Assembly: GCA_002491905.1 (NCBI GenBank)
Contig: DKWV01000003.1
Span: 1 to 64,000, forward strand
Reading direction: 5' to 3'
Origin: Lachnospiraceae bacterium UBA7143
GTDB lineage: Bacteria; Bacillota; Clostridia; Lachnospirales; Lachnospiraceae
Length of the DNA: 64,000 nucleotides
The translations under genes and the position numbers were made by a program. The notes under the pieces are model-generated. The model saw nothing but the letters and a program-made list of their open reading frames with translations. It was not told where the DNA came from and did not search any database. Positions 1 through 6,743 of this stretch are shown here, in pieces (the stretch's first letter is position 1; each line of letters begins with the position of its first letter).

Positions 1-34
1 AAGTTTTTATTCCTCAACGCTGAGCAATCATAAT

Positions 35-1489
35 TCACTGTGTTAAGACCTCTAAAAGATACGCCCAGACCCGTCCCACTGATTCTATATCCATACTCTC
101 CTCAGCCGTATGCACGTTTTGCAGATCCGGACCGATGCTGACGCAGTCGAGATCCGGGATCTTGCCCGCCAGTATGCCGCATTCCAGCCCGGCGTGGATC
201 GCTTCCAGAACCGGCTTCTTCCCGTACCTGTTTTCATAAATCCGCACCATCCTCTCCCGCAGGGGCGAATCCTTTCGGTAAGCCCATCCGGGATAAGCAT
301 TTCTGACAACGGCCTTTGCGCCCGCCCGTTCGGCTGTCTGCAGCATATGCCTGCAAAGCTCATCCTTATCCCGGTCGACACTGCTTCTGACCGCATACTG
401 CAGGCGCAGACACTCTTCCTGCAAGGATAATACCCCCAGATTGAGGGAAGTTTCCACCAGTCCTTCCACATCCCCGCTCATGGCGATAACGCCGTTTGGC
501 AGTTCGCAAAGACAGGCAAGCGCTGCCTTCGTTGTCGTTTCCGTACATGCCGGTTCCGAAACTATACTATTATGGCAGAGTTTTTCAAGCTTGCATCCGG
601 GATCTGTTTCCCGCAGTTCTTCTCTTATCCTCTGTTCCTCTTGCTCCGCAAAGGAAAGGATATCGGAAACATCCACTCCGCGTACCAGAACAGCCGCCTC
701 CGCCTCCCGTGGAATGGCGTTGTCGGCCTGCCCGCCTTTCATGCGGACCAGCCTGACGGCATAACGCTTCGAGAGGTCGTAAAGAAGCGATCCCAAAATC
801 CGTATGGCATTCCCAAGCCCTTTTCCGATCTCCATCCCCGAATGGCCGCCTGCAAGCCCTGTAATCCGAAATTCTACAAGTCTGTACTCCTCTCCCGGCG
901 CCTCTTCCCATTTCACGGGAATTTCCACATCCACCCGGGCTCCTCCCGCGCAGCTTGTGATGAAGATACCCTCTTCCTCCTGATCCAGATTAATCATGCG
1001 TCTGCCGCGCAGTATGGAAAGATCGATCCCCGTGGCGCCCTCCATGCCTGTCTCCTCATCTACCGTCAAAATCACTTCCAGACGGGGCATGATAAGTTCC
1101 TCCGCATCCAAAAGCGCCAGGCAGTACGCCACGCCGATCCCGTCGTCGCCGCCAAGGCTGGTACCCTCGGCAAAGATTCTGCCGTCCTCCACTCTCAGTC
1201 TGAGCGGCTCCTTCTCCATATCAACCTGCACGCCCGGCGCGCTCACCGCCACCATGTCCATATGCGCCTGCAGGATATAGGGTTCTTCCTCTTCCCGGGC
1301 AGGCGCCGCCTCCCTGATGATTATGATATTGCCCAGCTTGTCCTGTCTGCAAAAAAGGCCGCGCTCTCCGGCAAACGCTTTCAGATAACCGCTGATCGCC
1401 CCGGTATTCCCGGAACCGTGGGGTATCCGGCTGATCTCCTCAAAAAAATGAAATACCCGCTCCGGCTCAATCCCCTTCAATACATCCAT
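35..1489 (-). CDS. pepD: aminoacyl-histidine dipeptidase (M20 family)
   Basis: Probable cytosolic zinc dipeptidase that cleaves Xaa-His dipeptides such as carnosine-like substrates. The 484-residue protein has the M20 metal-site motifs in order: HMDM at about residues 76-79, GGDDGIG at 113-119, DEETGMEG at 144-151, and a late HAGLECG that supplies another ligand. The length fits PepD, which is longer than most M20 peptidases because of its lid domain. The ATG at 1489 is preferred because GGAGGA lies 7 bases upstream; an in-frame ATG at 1543 has no comparable site. It lies downstream of rplT on the same strand but is separated by a terminator, so it is probably a separate unit. Confidence 0.9.
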   Translation of the reverse strand: MDVLKGIEPERVFHFFEEISRIPHGSGNTGAISGYLKAFAGERGLFCRQDKLGNIIIIREAAPAREEEEPYILQAHMDMVAVSAPGVQVDMEKEPLRLRVEDGRIFAEGTSLGGDDGIGVAYCLALLDAEELIMPRLEVILTVDEETGMEGATGIDLSILRGRRMINLDQEEEGIFITSCAGGARVDVEIPVKWEEAPGEEYRLVEFRITGLAGGHSGMEIGKGLGNAIRILGSLLYDLSKRYAVRLVRMKGGQADNAIPREAEAAVLVRGVDVSDILSFAEQEEQRIREELRETDPGCKLEKLCHNSIVSEPACTETTTKAALACLCELPNGVIAMSGDVEGLVETSLNLGVLSLQEECLRLQYAVRSSVDRDKDELCRHMLQTAERAGAKAVVRNAYPGWAYRKDSPLRERMVRIYENRYGKKPVLEAIHAGLECGILAGKIPDLDCVSIGPDLQNVHTAEESMDIESVGRVWAYLLEVLTQ

Positions 1490-1563
1490 GTTGAATCCTC
1501 CATTCCATCCTGTCTCTGCCGTCTTCTGACTCTTTCCGCTCATGCGCGATAAGCAGACTCGAA

Positions 1564-1595
1564 ATACAAAAGGACACGGTTCTGCACCATGTCCC
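1564..1595 (-). terminator. rho-independent terminator after rplT
   Basis: On the minus strand GGACATGG and CCGTGTCC pair (one G-T wobble) around a 7-base loop and are followed by TTTTGTATTT. It closes the infC-rpmI-rplT operon. Confidence 0.75.
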
Positions 1596-1607
1596 TCATT
1601 TCTGGAA

Positions 1608-1964
1608 TTATTTTAAATTTGCTTTCGCAAGCTCCGCCAGGCTGGTGAATCCCGCCGCATCATTGACTGCCATCTCAGCAAGCATCTTTCTGTTCATGTC
1701 AACACCCGCGTTTTTGAGGCCGTACATAAATTTGCTGTAGGACAGGCCGTTCATTCTTGCCGCTGCGTTGATACGCGCGATCCAGAGCTGTCTGAACTGG
1801 CGCTTTCTCTCTTTTCTGCCTGCATAGGATGAAGCAAGTGCTCTCATTACGGACTGCTTTGCTACTCTATACTGCTTGGATCTTGCGCCCCTGTAACCTT
1901 TCGCAAGCTTTAATACTCTGTTATGTTTCTTTTTGGCGTTCATGCCGCCTTTTATTCTTGCCAT
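1608..1964 (-). CDS. rplT: 50S ribosomal protein L20
   Basis: Structural protein of the large ribosomal subunit that binds 23S rRNA. In Firmicutes it also represses its own operon by binding the infC leader. The 118-residue protein has the usual L20 start MARIKGG, a very basic N-terminal half, and the conserved stretch YRGARSKQYR at about residues 24-33. It is the last gene of infC-rpmI-rplT, 48 bases after rpmI, with a GGAGGG-type ribosome site before the ATG. The length is normal for the family. Confidence 0.98.
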   Translation of the reverse strand: MARIKGGMNAKKKHNRVLKLAKGYRGARSKQYRVAKQSVMRALASSYAGRKERKRQFRQLWIARINAAARMNGLSYSKFMYGLKNAGVDMNRKMLAEMAVNDAAGFTSLAELAKANLK

Positions 1965-2012
1965 GTCTTTTCCCTCCTAAATTTAACAATCTCACAAACT
2001 TTCCTGCCCGTC

Positions 2013-2210
2013 TTACAGATAAGGTAAAATCTTCTTCATATTCTTTACGTTTGTCTTGTCAGTCATTGCGGGCTTTCTGAGATTTCTCTTATTCTTCGTC
2101 GTTTTCTTAGTCAGGATATGGCGCCTGTACGCTTTATTTCTCTTTAACTTACCCGTTCCGGTCACCTTGAAACGTTTTGCAGCAGCTCTGCTGGTTTTCA
2201 TTTTTGGCAT
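2013..2210 (-). CDS. rpmI: 50S ribosomal protein L35
   Basis: Small basic large-subunit protein of 65 residues beginning MPKMKTSRAAAKRFK, the family signature, with the RRHIL motif near residues 29-33. It is the middle gene of the conserved infC-rpmI-rplT operon. Its length and gene order are typical of Clostridia and Bacilli. Confidence 0.97.
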   Translation of the reverse strand: MPKMKTSRAAAKRFKVTGTGKLKRNKAYRRHILTKKTTKNKRNLRKPAMTDKTNVKNMKKILPYL

Positions 2211-2283
2211 TTTACTGTTCCTCCTGTATTTTATTCCTGTTACAAGATATCACTCCGAGATATCATCTATTTTAACTGAGCAG

Positions 2284-2790
2284 TTACCTCTTCTCAGCTA
2301 AAAACATAGTCATGCTTCTGCCTTCCACCTTGGGCGCCTTATCCATCACCGCGATATCGGAAAGCGCCTGTGCGAAGTCATCCAGAATATGCTTGGTGGT
2401 ATTCATATGCGCCATTTCACGGCCCCGGAAACGCAGGGTAACCTTCACCCGGTCGCCCTTGCTGATAAACTTCCTGGCAGCATTTACTTTCGTGTTCAAA
2501 TCGTTGGTATCAATATTGGGCGAAAGACGGATCTCCTTAATCTCAACGATCTTCTGCTTTTTCTTCGCCTCTTTGTCTTTTCTTGCCTGTTCATACTTAA
2601 ATTTGCCGTAATCCACAATCTTGCAGACAGGAGGTTTCGCCGTAGGCGCAATCTTCACCAGATCCACTCCCGCTTCTTCCGCAAGTTTCATCGCGTCTCT
2701 TGTCGGCATGACCCCGAGCTGTTCCCCGTCCACGCCAATCACCCGTACTTCTCTGTCTCTGATCTGCTCATTGATAAATAAGTCGCTAAT
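2284..2790 (-). CDS. infC: translation initiation factor IF-3 (AUU start)
   Basis: IF-3 binds the 30S subunit, prevents premature 50S joining and checks start codons. From an ATT codon at 2788-2790 the protein has 168 residues, the usual length, and begins ISDLFINEQIRDREVRV as expected for the family. GGAGGG stands 7 bases before this ATT. An upstream in-frame ATG at 2889 would add 33 residues unlike any IF-3 and would begin inside the attenuator hairpin, so it was rejected. AUU starts are known for infC in E. coli and B. subtilis, where IF-3 discriminates against its own start codon. The gene is first in the operon, after an approximately 200-base leader. Confidence 0.95.
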   Translation of the reverse strand: MSDLFINEQIRDREVRVIGVDGEQLGVMPTRDAMKLAEEAGVDLVKIAPTAKPPVCKIVDYGKFKYEQARKDKEAKKKQKIVEIKEIRLSPNIDTNDLNTKVNAARKFISKGDRVKVTLRFRGREMAHMNTTKHILDDFAQALSDIAVMDKAPKVEGRSMTMFLAEKR

Positions 2791-2991
2791 CGTTTTACCC
2801 TCCCATAAGAAAACTTTCTTCTGACTCTGCTTATCCGCGCAAAAAAAGCGGACAGCCTCGCTATCCACCCGCTCATAAATGTCCGCCAAAAATCCCGCCT
2901 CACGGCGGTGAAAGGACTATGAACGCTTGCGAACTGAAACCGTTGCAAGGTGAGAGCGGATGCTCTGCTTGGTTGTCTGTGCTCTCGCACA
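2791..2991 (-). ncRNA. infC leader, probable L20-dependent attenuator
   Basis: The untranslated leader runs from the predicted start of transcription near 2991 to the AUU start. It contains several short inverted repeats, such as CCGCC/GGCGG near 2896-2908, and ends in a strong intrinsic terminator. In Bacillus and relatives, L20 binds such a leader and favours the terminator. The position and form match, but the L20-binding fold was not modelled here. Confidence 0.7.
2841..2887 (-). terminator. attenuator terminator in infC leader
   Basis: On the minus strand GCGGACA (2880-2886) pairs with TGTCCGC (2848-2854) around a GC-rich loop, followed directly by seven T (2841-2847). It lies before the infC ribosome site, so it can stop transcription ahead of the operon. 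Confidence 0.8.
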
Positions 2992-2997
2992 TTTGAA

Positions 2998-3027
2998 ACT
3001 ATATCATATGATACAGGCATATGTCAA
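2998..3027 (-). promoter_or_regulatory. infC operon promoter
   Basis: On the minus strand there is a perfect -35 TTGACA (3022-3027), an 18-base spacer and TATAGT (2998-3003). It drives the leader and infC-rpmI-rplT. Confidence 0.75.
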
Positions 3028-3055
3028 CCTTTTTTTCAATTTATGCACTTTCCGC

Positions 3056-3083
3056 GCAGACCGGCCCCGAAGGACCGGCCGCA
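3056..3083 (-). terminator. hairpin after first secreted paralogue
   Basis: GC-rich inverted repeat with an 8-pair stem (two G-T wobbles) and a UUCG loop, 40 bases after the stop of the gene ending at 3124. It lacks an adjacent T run, unlike the equivalent hairpins after the other two copies, so its efficiency is uncertain. Confidence 0.5.
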
Positions 3084-3123
3084 TATCCACACTTGTCAAT
3101 CTGTTATTCCGTACACGTTTCTC

Positions 3124-3678
3124 TTACTTTGCAGGCCCTGTCTTAACGATCGTATAAATACCCTGATAATCAAAAGCGATCTGTACATAGCCGTCGGTTA
3201 CCGCCGTGACAGCCACAGGCTCCCACTTGCCCTTTACGCACTTATAGGCCATGATCGTGTCGCCTGCCGCCACATCCTCCACATACAGTTTCACCTGCGC
3301 ATCCGCCAGATTCACACCGGGCGCGGAAAGTTTTGCGGCAACTAACGCGGTTCCGCCAGCCTCCGCTCCCTTTTTCACGGCATACAGGGCCGTCTGATAA
3401 TCTACTTTGTCCACAACACAGGTAGCGTTAGTCTCTTTGCCCGCAATAATCATATTGCTTCCGGAAGCGATGTCTGAAATCTTCCCGTTCCAGTCCTCAT
3501 AGGTTTCATGATGACCGGATACCGCGTTGGAAGTATACTCCGGAAGCGTTTTCCCCGCTGTTTTTGCCAATGTCTCAAGTTCTGGAAACTTTTGCTCCGG
3601 CACAACCGTCTCTGCCGCACATACGGTAGAGGAGAACGCGAGCGCCAGCGCTAAACCTAAAGCAAAAAATTTTTTCAT
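3124..3678 (-). CDS. small secreted protein, paralogue A
   Basis: Function unknown. The 184-residue protein starts with a Sec signal peptide (MKKFFALGLALALAF, then VCA|AE as a likely signal peptidase I site). The mature part is about 160 residues, with one cysteine in the motif NATC and a C-terminal beta-rich segment ending GIYTIVK. It is the most divergent of three tandem copies: its start follows a different ribosome site (GGGGG), its promoter is weaker, and it ends with an extra GPAK. No sortase motif, lipobox or membrane anchor is seen, so release to the medium or loose wall association is likely. The late segment resembles short beta modules common at the ends of clostridial surface proteins. 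Confidence 0.8.
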   Translation of the reverse strand: MKKFFALGLALALAFSSTVCAAETVVPEQKFPELETLAKTAGKTLPEYTSNAVSGHHETYEDWNGKISDIASGSNMIIAGKETNATCVVDKVDYQTALYAVKKGAEAGGTALVAAKLSAPGVNLADAQVKLYVEDVAAGDTIMAYKCVKGKWEPVAVTAVTDGYVQIAFDYQGIYTIVKTGPAK

Positions 3679-3825
3679 CTCCTTAATCCCCCTTTATTTT
3701 CGAGTGTGGTATATATCAACACAAATGTGTCGATATTAATAGAATGGCTAAAAAATAAAACTTTTATGACCATATATATGATTGTAAAATTTGTCATATT
3801 TAATATTAAAAGGCTTATGCGAACC

Positions 3826-3861
3826 GAAAAATGTGAGCCGGTCTCGAAAGACCGGCCCACA
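3826..3861 (-). terminator. terminator of secreted paralogue B
   Basis: GCCGGTCT and AGACCGGC form a near-perfect stem with a short loop, extended by GTG/CAC, and the minus strand continues CACATTTTT. It lies about 85 bases after the stop of paralogue B. Confidence 0.8.
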
Positions 3862-3942
3862 CGTCCACACTTGTCATTAATATTATAATATTTATGAACA
3901 ATCATTCGTCCCGCGGCCGCGAGACATTTTTCTGTCGTCTGA

Positions 3943-4467
3943 TTACTTGATCACCGTGTAGATGCCCTTGGAATCAAACTTGATGGTAACGGTGTTCTCA
4001 GCTACCGCTACAACGTCAACTGCTACCCAATCGCCCTTAACGCTCTTGTATACGGAAACAGCATCGCCTGCTGCAACACCTTCGATGGTCAGAGCAACCT
4101 GAGCATCTACAAGATTAACGCCAGGTGCAGAGAGCTCTGCAACTGCCAGCATGGTGCCGCCAACCTGCTCTGCTTTCTTCTGTGCGTATCTGATTGCCGC
4201 TACGTCTACCTTGTCCACGATGCAGGTAGCGTTGGTCTCTTTGCCCTCTGTTACCAGATTGCTTGCAGAAGCAACGGCAGGGAGATCACGAACGCCGTCC
4301 ATCTCGGATACTGCGTTGGAAGTATACTCGGGAAGAGCCTTCTCAACGCCAGTGGACAATGTGTCAATTCTGGGGAGATCCTTTGTCGGTACTACAGTCT
4401 CTGCTGCGCATACAGTGGTAGAGAAGGTAAGCGCCAGAGCAAAGCTTAATGCTAAAAATTTCTTCAT
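3943..4467 (-). CDS. small secreted protein, paralogue B
   Basis: Function unknown. The 174-residue secreted protein is close to paralogue C over its whole length: same signal peptide, ETVVP, SLPEYTSNAV-like segment, GKETNATCIVDKVD, AIRYAQKKAEQVGGTM and KGIYT-IK end. It differs from C mostly in the mature N-terminus and in scattered positions. The ATG at 4467 is chosen because AAGGAGG lies upstream and the signal peptide begins there; an upstream ATG at 4512 would add 15 residues that only translate the conserved leader DNA. A strong promoter and perfect terminator mark it as a single-gene unit that is probably highly expressed. Confidence 0.85.
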   Translation of the reverse strand: MKKFLALSFALALTFSTTVCAAETVVPTKDLPRIDTLSTGVEKALPEYTSNAVSEMDGVRDLPAVASASNLVTEGKETNATCIVDKVDVAAIRYAQKKAEQVGGTMLAVAELSAPGVNLVDAQVALTIEGVAAGDAVSVYKSVKGDWVAVDVVAVAENTVTIKFDSKGIYTVIK

Positions 4468-4569
4468 TTCTTTAAATCCTCCTTCATTTTCAAGTGTGGT
4501 GTATATCAACACAAGGGTGCCGATATTCTTAAATATGCAAGGTCAAATTTTTTTATGGCCTCATGTAAG

Positions 4570-4598
4570 ATTGTAAATTTTACCATCCCCGTTGTCAA
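4570..4598 (-). promoter_or_regulatory. promoter of secreted paralogue B
   Basis: Minus strand TTGACA (4593-4598), 17-base spacer, TACAAT (4570-4575). The roughly 100-base leader that follows is almost identical to that of paralogue C. Confidence 0.85.
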
Positions 4599-4620
4599 TA
4601 GACATTTTCATTTGTATTCC

Positions 4621-4653
4621 AAAAAATACGAGCCGGTCTTTTCAGACCGGCTC
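4621..4653 (-). terminator. terminator of secreted paralogue C
   Basis: Perfect 9-base stem GAGCCGGTC/GACCGGCTC with a 6-base loop, followed on the minus strand by GTATTTTTT. Confidence 0.9.
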
Positions 4654-4769
4654 ATGCGTCCACACTTGTCATTAATATTATAATATTATAAGTGATAGTT
4701 CTTTTTTACGGGAAATTCCCGCTCCATCCCGCGGCCGCGAGACGGGATCGTTCCAAATCGGTCTCCCGA

Positions 4770-5294
4770 TTATTTGATAAATGTGTAGATGCCCTTCTCC
4801 GGGAAGTCGATGGTAACGCTGTCGTCAGCTACTGCTGCAACATTGACAGCTACCCAATTGCCGCTGACACATCTGTAAGCGGTAACAGCATCGCCAGCCT
4901 TAACGCCTTCGATTCTCAGTGCAACCTGAGCGTTCTCAAGATGTACGCCGGGAGCGGAAAGCTCTGCAACTGTCAACATGGTGCCGCCAACCTGCTCTGC
5001 TTTCTTCTGTGCATATCTGATTGCAGTTACGTCTACCTTGTCTACGATGCAGGTAGCGTTGGTCTCTTTGCCCTCTGTAATCATGTTGCTGCCGGATGCG
5101 ATCTTCGCCTGATCACGAACGCCGTCCATATCAGCCACTGCGTTGGAAGTATACTCAGGGAGAGACTTCTCAGCACAGTCAGCCAGTGTGTCAAGTCTGC
5201 TGTATTCCGTGGTCGGTACTACAGTCTCCGCTGCGCATACAGTGGTAGAAAAAGTAAGCGCAAGAGCAAAGCTCAGTGCTAAAAATTTCTTCAT
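4770..5294 (-). CDS. small secreted protein, paralogue C
   Basis: Function unknown; 174 residues. The signal peptide is MKKFLALSFALALTF with a likely VCA|AE cleavage site. The mature protein carries the single conserved cysteine in NATC (about residue 90), an AQKKAEQVGG helix and a beta-rich end. Together with B it forms a recently duplicated pair, since promoter, leader, signal peptide and most of the body are nearly the same. It has no membrane anchor. A conserved free cysteine in all three copies suggests a disulfide-linked dimer or a thiol role, which is only inference. Confidence 0.85.
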   Translation of the reverse strand: MKKFLALSFALALTFSTTVCAAETVVPTTEYSRLDTLADCAEKSLPEYTSNAVADMDGVRDQAKIASGSNMITEGKETNATCIVDKVDVTAIRYAQKKAEQVGGTMLTVAELSAPGVHLENAQVALRIEGVKAGDAVTAYRCVSGNWVAVNVAAVADDSVTIDFPEKGIYTFIK

Positions 5295-5395
5295 TTCTTT
5301 AAATCCTCCTTCATTTTCAAGTGTGGTGTATATCAACACAAGGGTGCCGATATTCTTAAATATGTAAGGTCAAATCTTTTATGGCCTTATGTTAA

Positions 5396-5424
5396 ATTGT
5401 AAATTTTACCATCCCTGTTGTCAA
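5396..5424 (-). promoter_or_regulatory. promoter of secreted paralogue C
   Basis: Minus strand TTGACA (5419-5424), 17-base spacer, TACAAT (5396-5401). The leader contains the dyad TGTGGTGTATATCAACACA at 5322-5340. Confidence 0.85.
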
Positions 5425-5445
5425 TAGACATTTTCAAATATCACC

Positions 5446-6210
5446 CTAAAATACCAGATGAATCGTCTCTGCGCTGGCTTCATACTCTTCCATACGGTCA
5501 TAGTCGGAAGTCTGGGAATAGGTAATCACATAGCTCTTATCCGCATTGATTGCATATTCTAACTGTGAGATCTGCGTATCCCCCACCTGATAATGGCACA
5601 GGATGCGGAAAGCCGGACAGCCGTCTATCCGGATGCTCTCAAAGCTGTCGATGGTCACCTCGATGTCTTCCCCGTACTCCTTGCGGAAATTTTCTTCCGC
5701 CTGCGCCTTAAAAGTTTCCTCCGTCATAAGCTGCAGCGCCACATCCCTGCCAAGCGCCACATAATAGATCGTGGAAGCGTCAATGGGATAACGTCTGGTC
5801 ACATACATGCCCTCTATATCCTCCGACTCCGAAAAAGCTTCCGGCAGGGTAAAACTGCATCCCTTTGTGACAGGCGCGCTCTCCACCACGGAAGTGTCCA
5901 TCTCATTTTCCTCCAGCATTTCTTCCGCCAACTGGTTTTTCAGGTTTTCATCCATCTCCACCGGCGCCATAAAGTTTCCGTCGAGAGCTGCCCCGTCGCC
6001 TTCGCCCGCATCCGCCGGTTCTTCGCCCGTATCCGCGTCCTCCTCTGACGAAGGGGATTCCCCCACGCCCGCCGTTTCTCCATCCCCGGACTGCGCCGTC
6101 TCCGTTTCGGAAACATCCGCGTTTGTATGTACTGCCTCTCCGTCCCCGCACCCCATGAAGAAAACTGCGCATACCGCCAGAAGAAGACATTTCATTTTTT
6201 TTCGATGCAT
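5446..6210 (-). CDS. acidic lipoprotein, function unknown
   Basis: A 254-residue exported lipoprotein: a short basic N-terminus, a hydrophobic stretch and the lipobox FMGC near residues 18-21, then about 70 residues rich in Glu, Asp, Gly and Ala as a flexible tether. The C-terminal 140 residues look like a compact mixed alpha/beta domain (from about SAPVTKGCSFTLPEAF to the AETIHLVF end). No family was recognised. The start is uncertain: ATG codons at 6231, 6210 and 6195 are all possible and none has a strong ribosome site. Confidence 0.75.
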   Translation of the reverse strand: MHRKKMKCLLLAVCAVFFMGCGDGEAVHTNADVSETETAQSGDGETAGVGESPSSEEDADTGEEPADAGEGDGAALDGNFMAPVEMDENLKNQLAEEMLEENEMDTSVVESAPVTKGCSFTLPEAFSESEDIEGMYVTRRYPIDASTIYYVALGRDVALQLMTEETFKAQAEENFRKEYGEDIEVTIDSFESIRIDGCPAFRILCHYQVGDTQISQLEYAINADKSYVITYSQTSDYDRMEEYEASAETIHLVF

Positions 6211-6240
6211 ATTCCTACTTGCCTTTCCCATATAGTCAGA

Positions 6241-6266
6241 GGACGCAAGCCAAACGGCCTGCGTCC
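6241..6266. repeat. GC-rich inverted repeat between lipoprotein and DUF1540 gene
   Basis: GGACGCA and TGCGTCC pair with an inner GCC/GGC. No T run follows on either strand, so it may be a weak terminator or a structured leader of the lipoprotein mRNA. Confidence 0.45.
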
Positions 6267-6306
6267 AACATTCAAATTATAATATAAAATATGCAAACTG
6301 GCAAGT

Positions 6307-6621
6307 TTAAGCTTCCCGGAAGGTTGCACACTGGGTCTGTCTGCAGTCGCACGCGCCGCATCCTCTGATGTCCACATGCTCCGCATGACACTTGTAATTG
6401 GAATTGTACACACACTTTTCCGCCTCACAGTCGATACTGATTGTGCGGCAGGGATGCTCTAACGAACTCACATAAGCGTCATCACGCCTCTGGGAAAAGC
6501 TCTCGCAGCAGGTGCCGTCACAGTCGCAGGCATGACTGCCTCCCACCATGATATCGCCCTTGCAGCAATAATTCTCCTGATTGTAACTACAGTTCTCCAC
6601 GCCACATTTTAATTCCGCCAT
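6307..6621 (-). CDS. tandem DUF1540 Cys-rich protein
   Basis: A 104-residue cytosolic protein with two copies of the DUF1540 pattern. The first begins LKCGVENCSYN, with later cysteines in NYCCKGDI and ACDCDGTCC. The second begins IDCEAEKCVYN, with KCHAEHVDI and ACDCRQTQC. The paired cysteines suggest metal binding, but the biochemical role of DUF1540 is not known. A ribosome site (GGTGGAG) precedes the ATG. No operon partner is evident. Confidence 0.85.
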   Translation of the reverse strand: MAELKCGVENCSYNQENYCCKGDIMVGGSHACDCDGTCCESFSQRRDDAYVSSLEHPCRTISIDCEAEKCVYNSNYKCHAEHVDIRGCGACDCRQTQCATFREA

Positions 6622-6743
6622 AATACTCCACCTTTCTGCCCACCCTCTGTCTACGGCCGGGCCGTTTCAGACAAAACGTATCCCGTGCGCCCTGACACGA
6701 TTTGTCATGTCCTGATTTCCATCATGGAGTATTATGACCAGAC

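Larger units (their letters stand above)
4468..4769 (-). other. intergenic region between paralogues B and C
   Basis: No gene. It holds the terminator of C (4621-4653), the promoter of B (4570-4598) and the conserved leader of B with the dyad TGTGGTGTATATCAACACA at 4495-4513. Confidence 0.85.

Noticed and set aside
2791..2889. Upstream ATG giving a 201-residue IF-3
   Set aside because: The extra part is not IF-3-like and begins inside the attenuator hairpin; the ATT with GGAGGG fits the family.
3608..3678. Lipobox in the secreted paralogues (VCA near the signal end)
   Set aside because: The residue before Cys is Val, which does not fit a lipobox; a signal peptidase I site is more likely.
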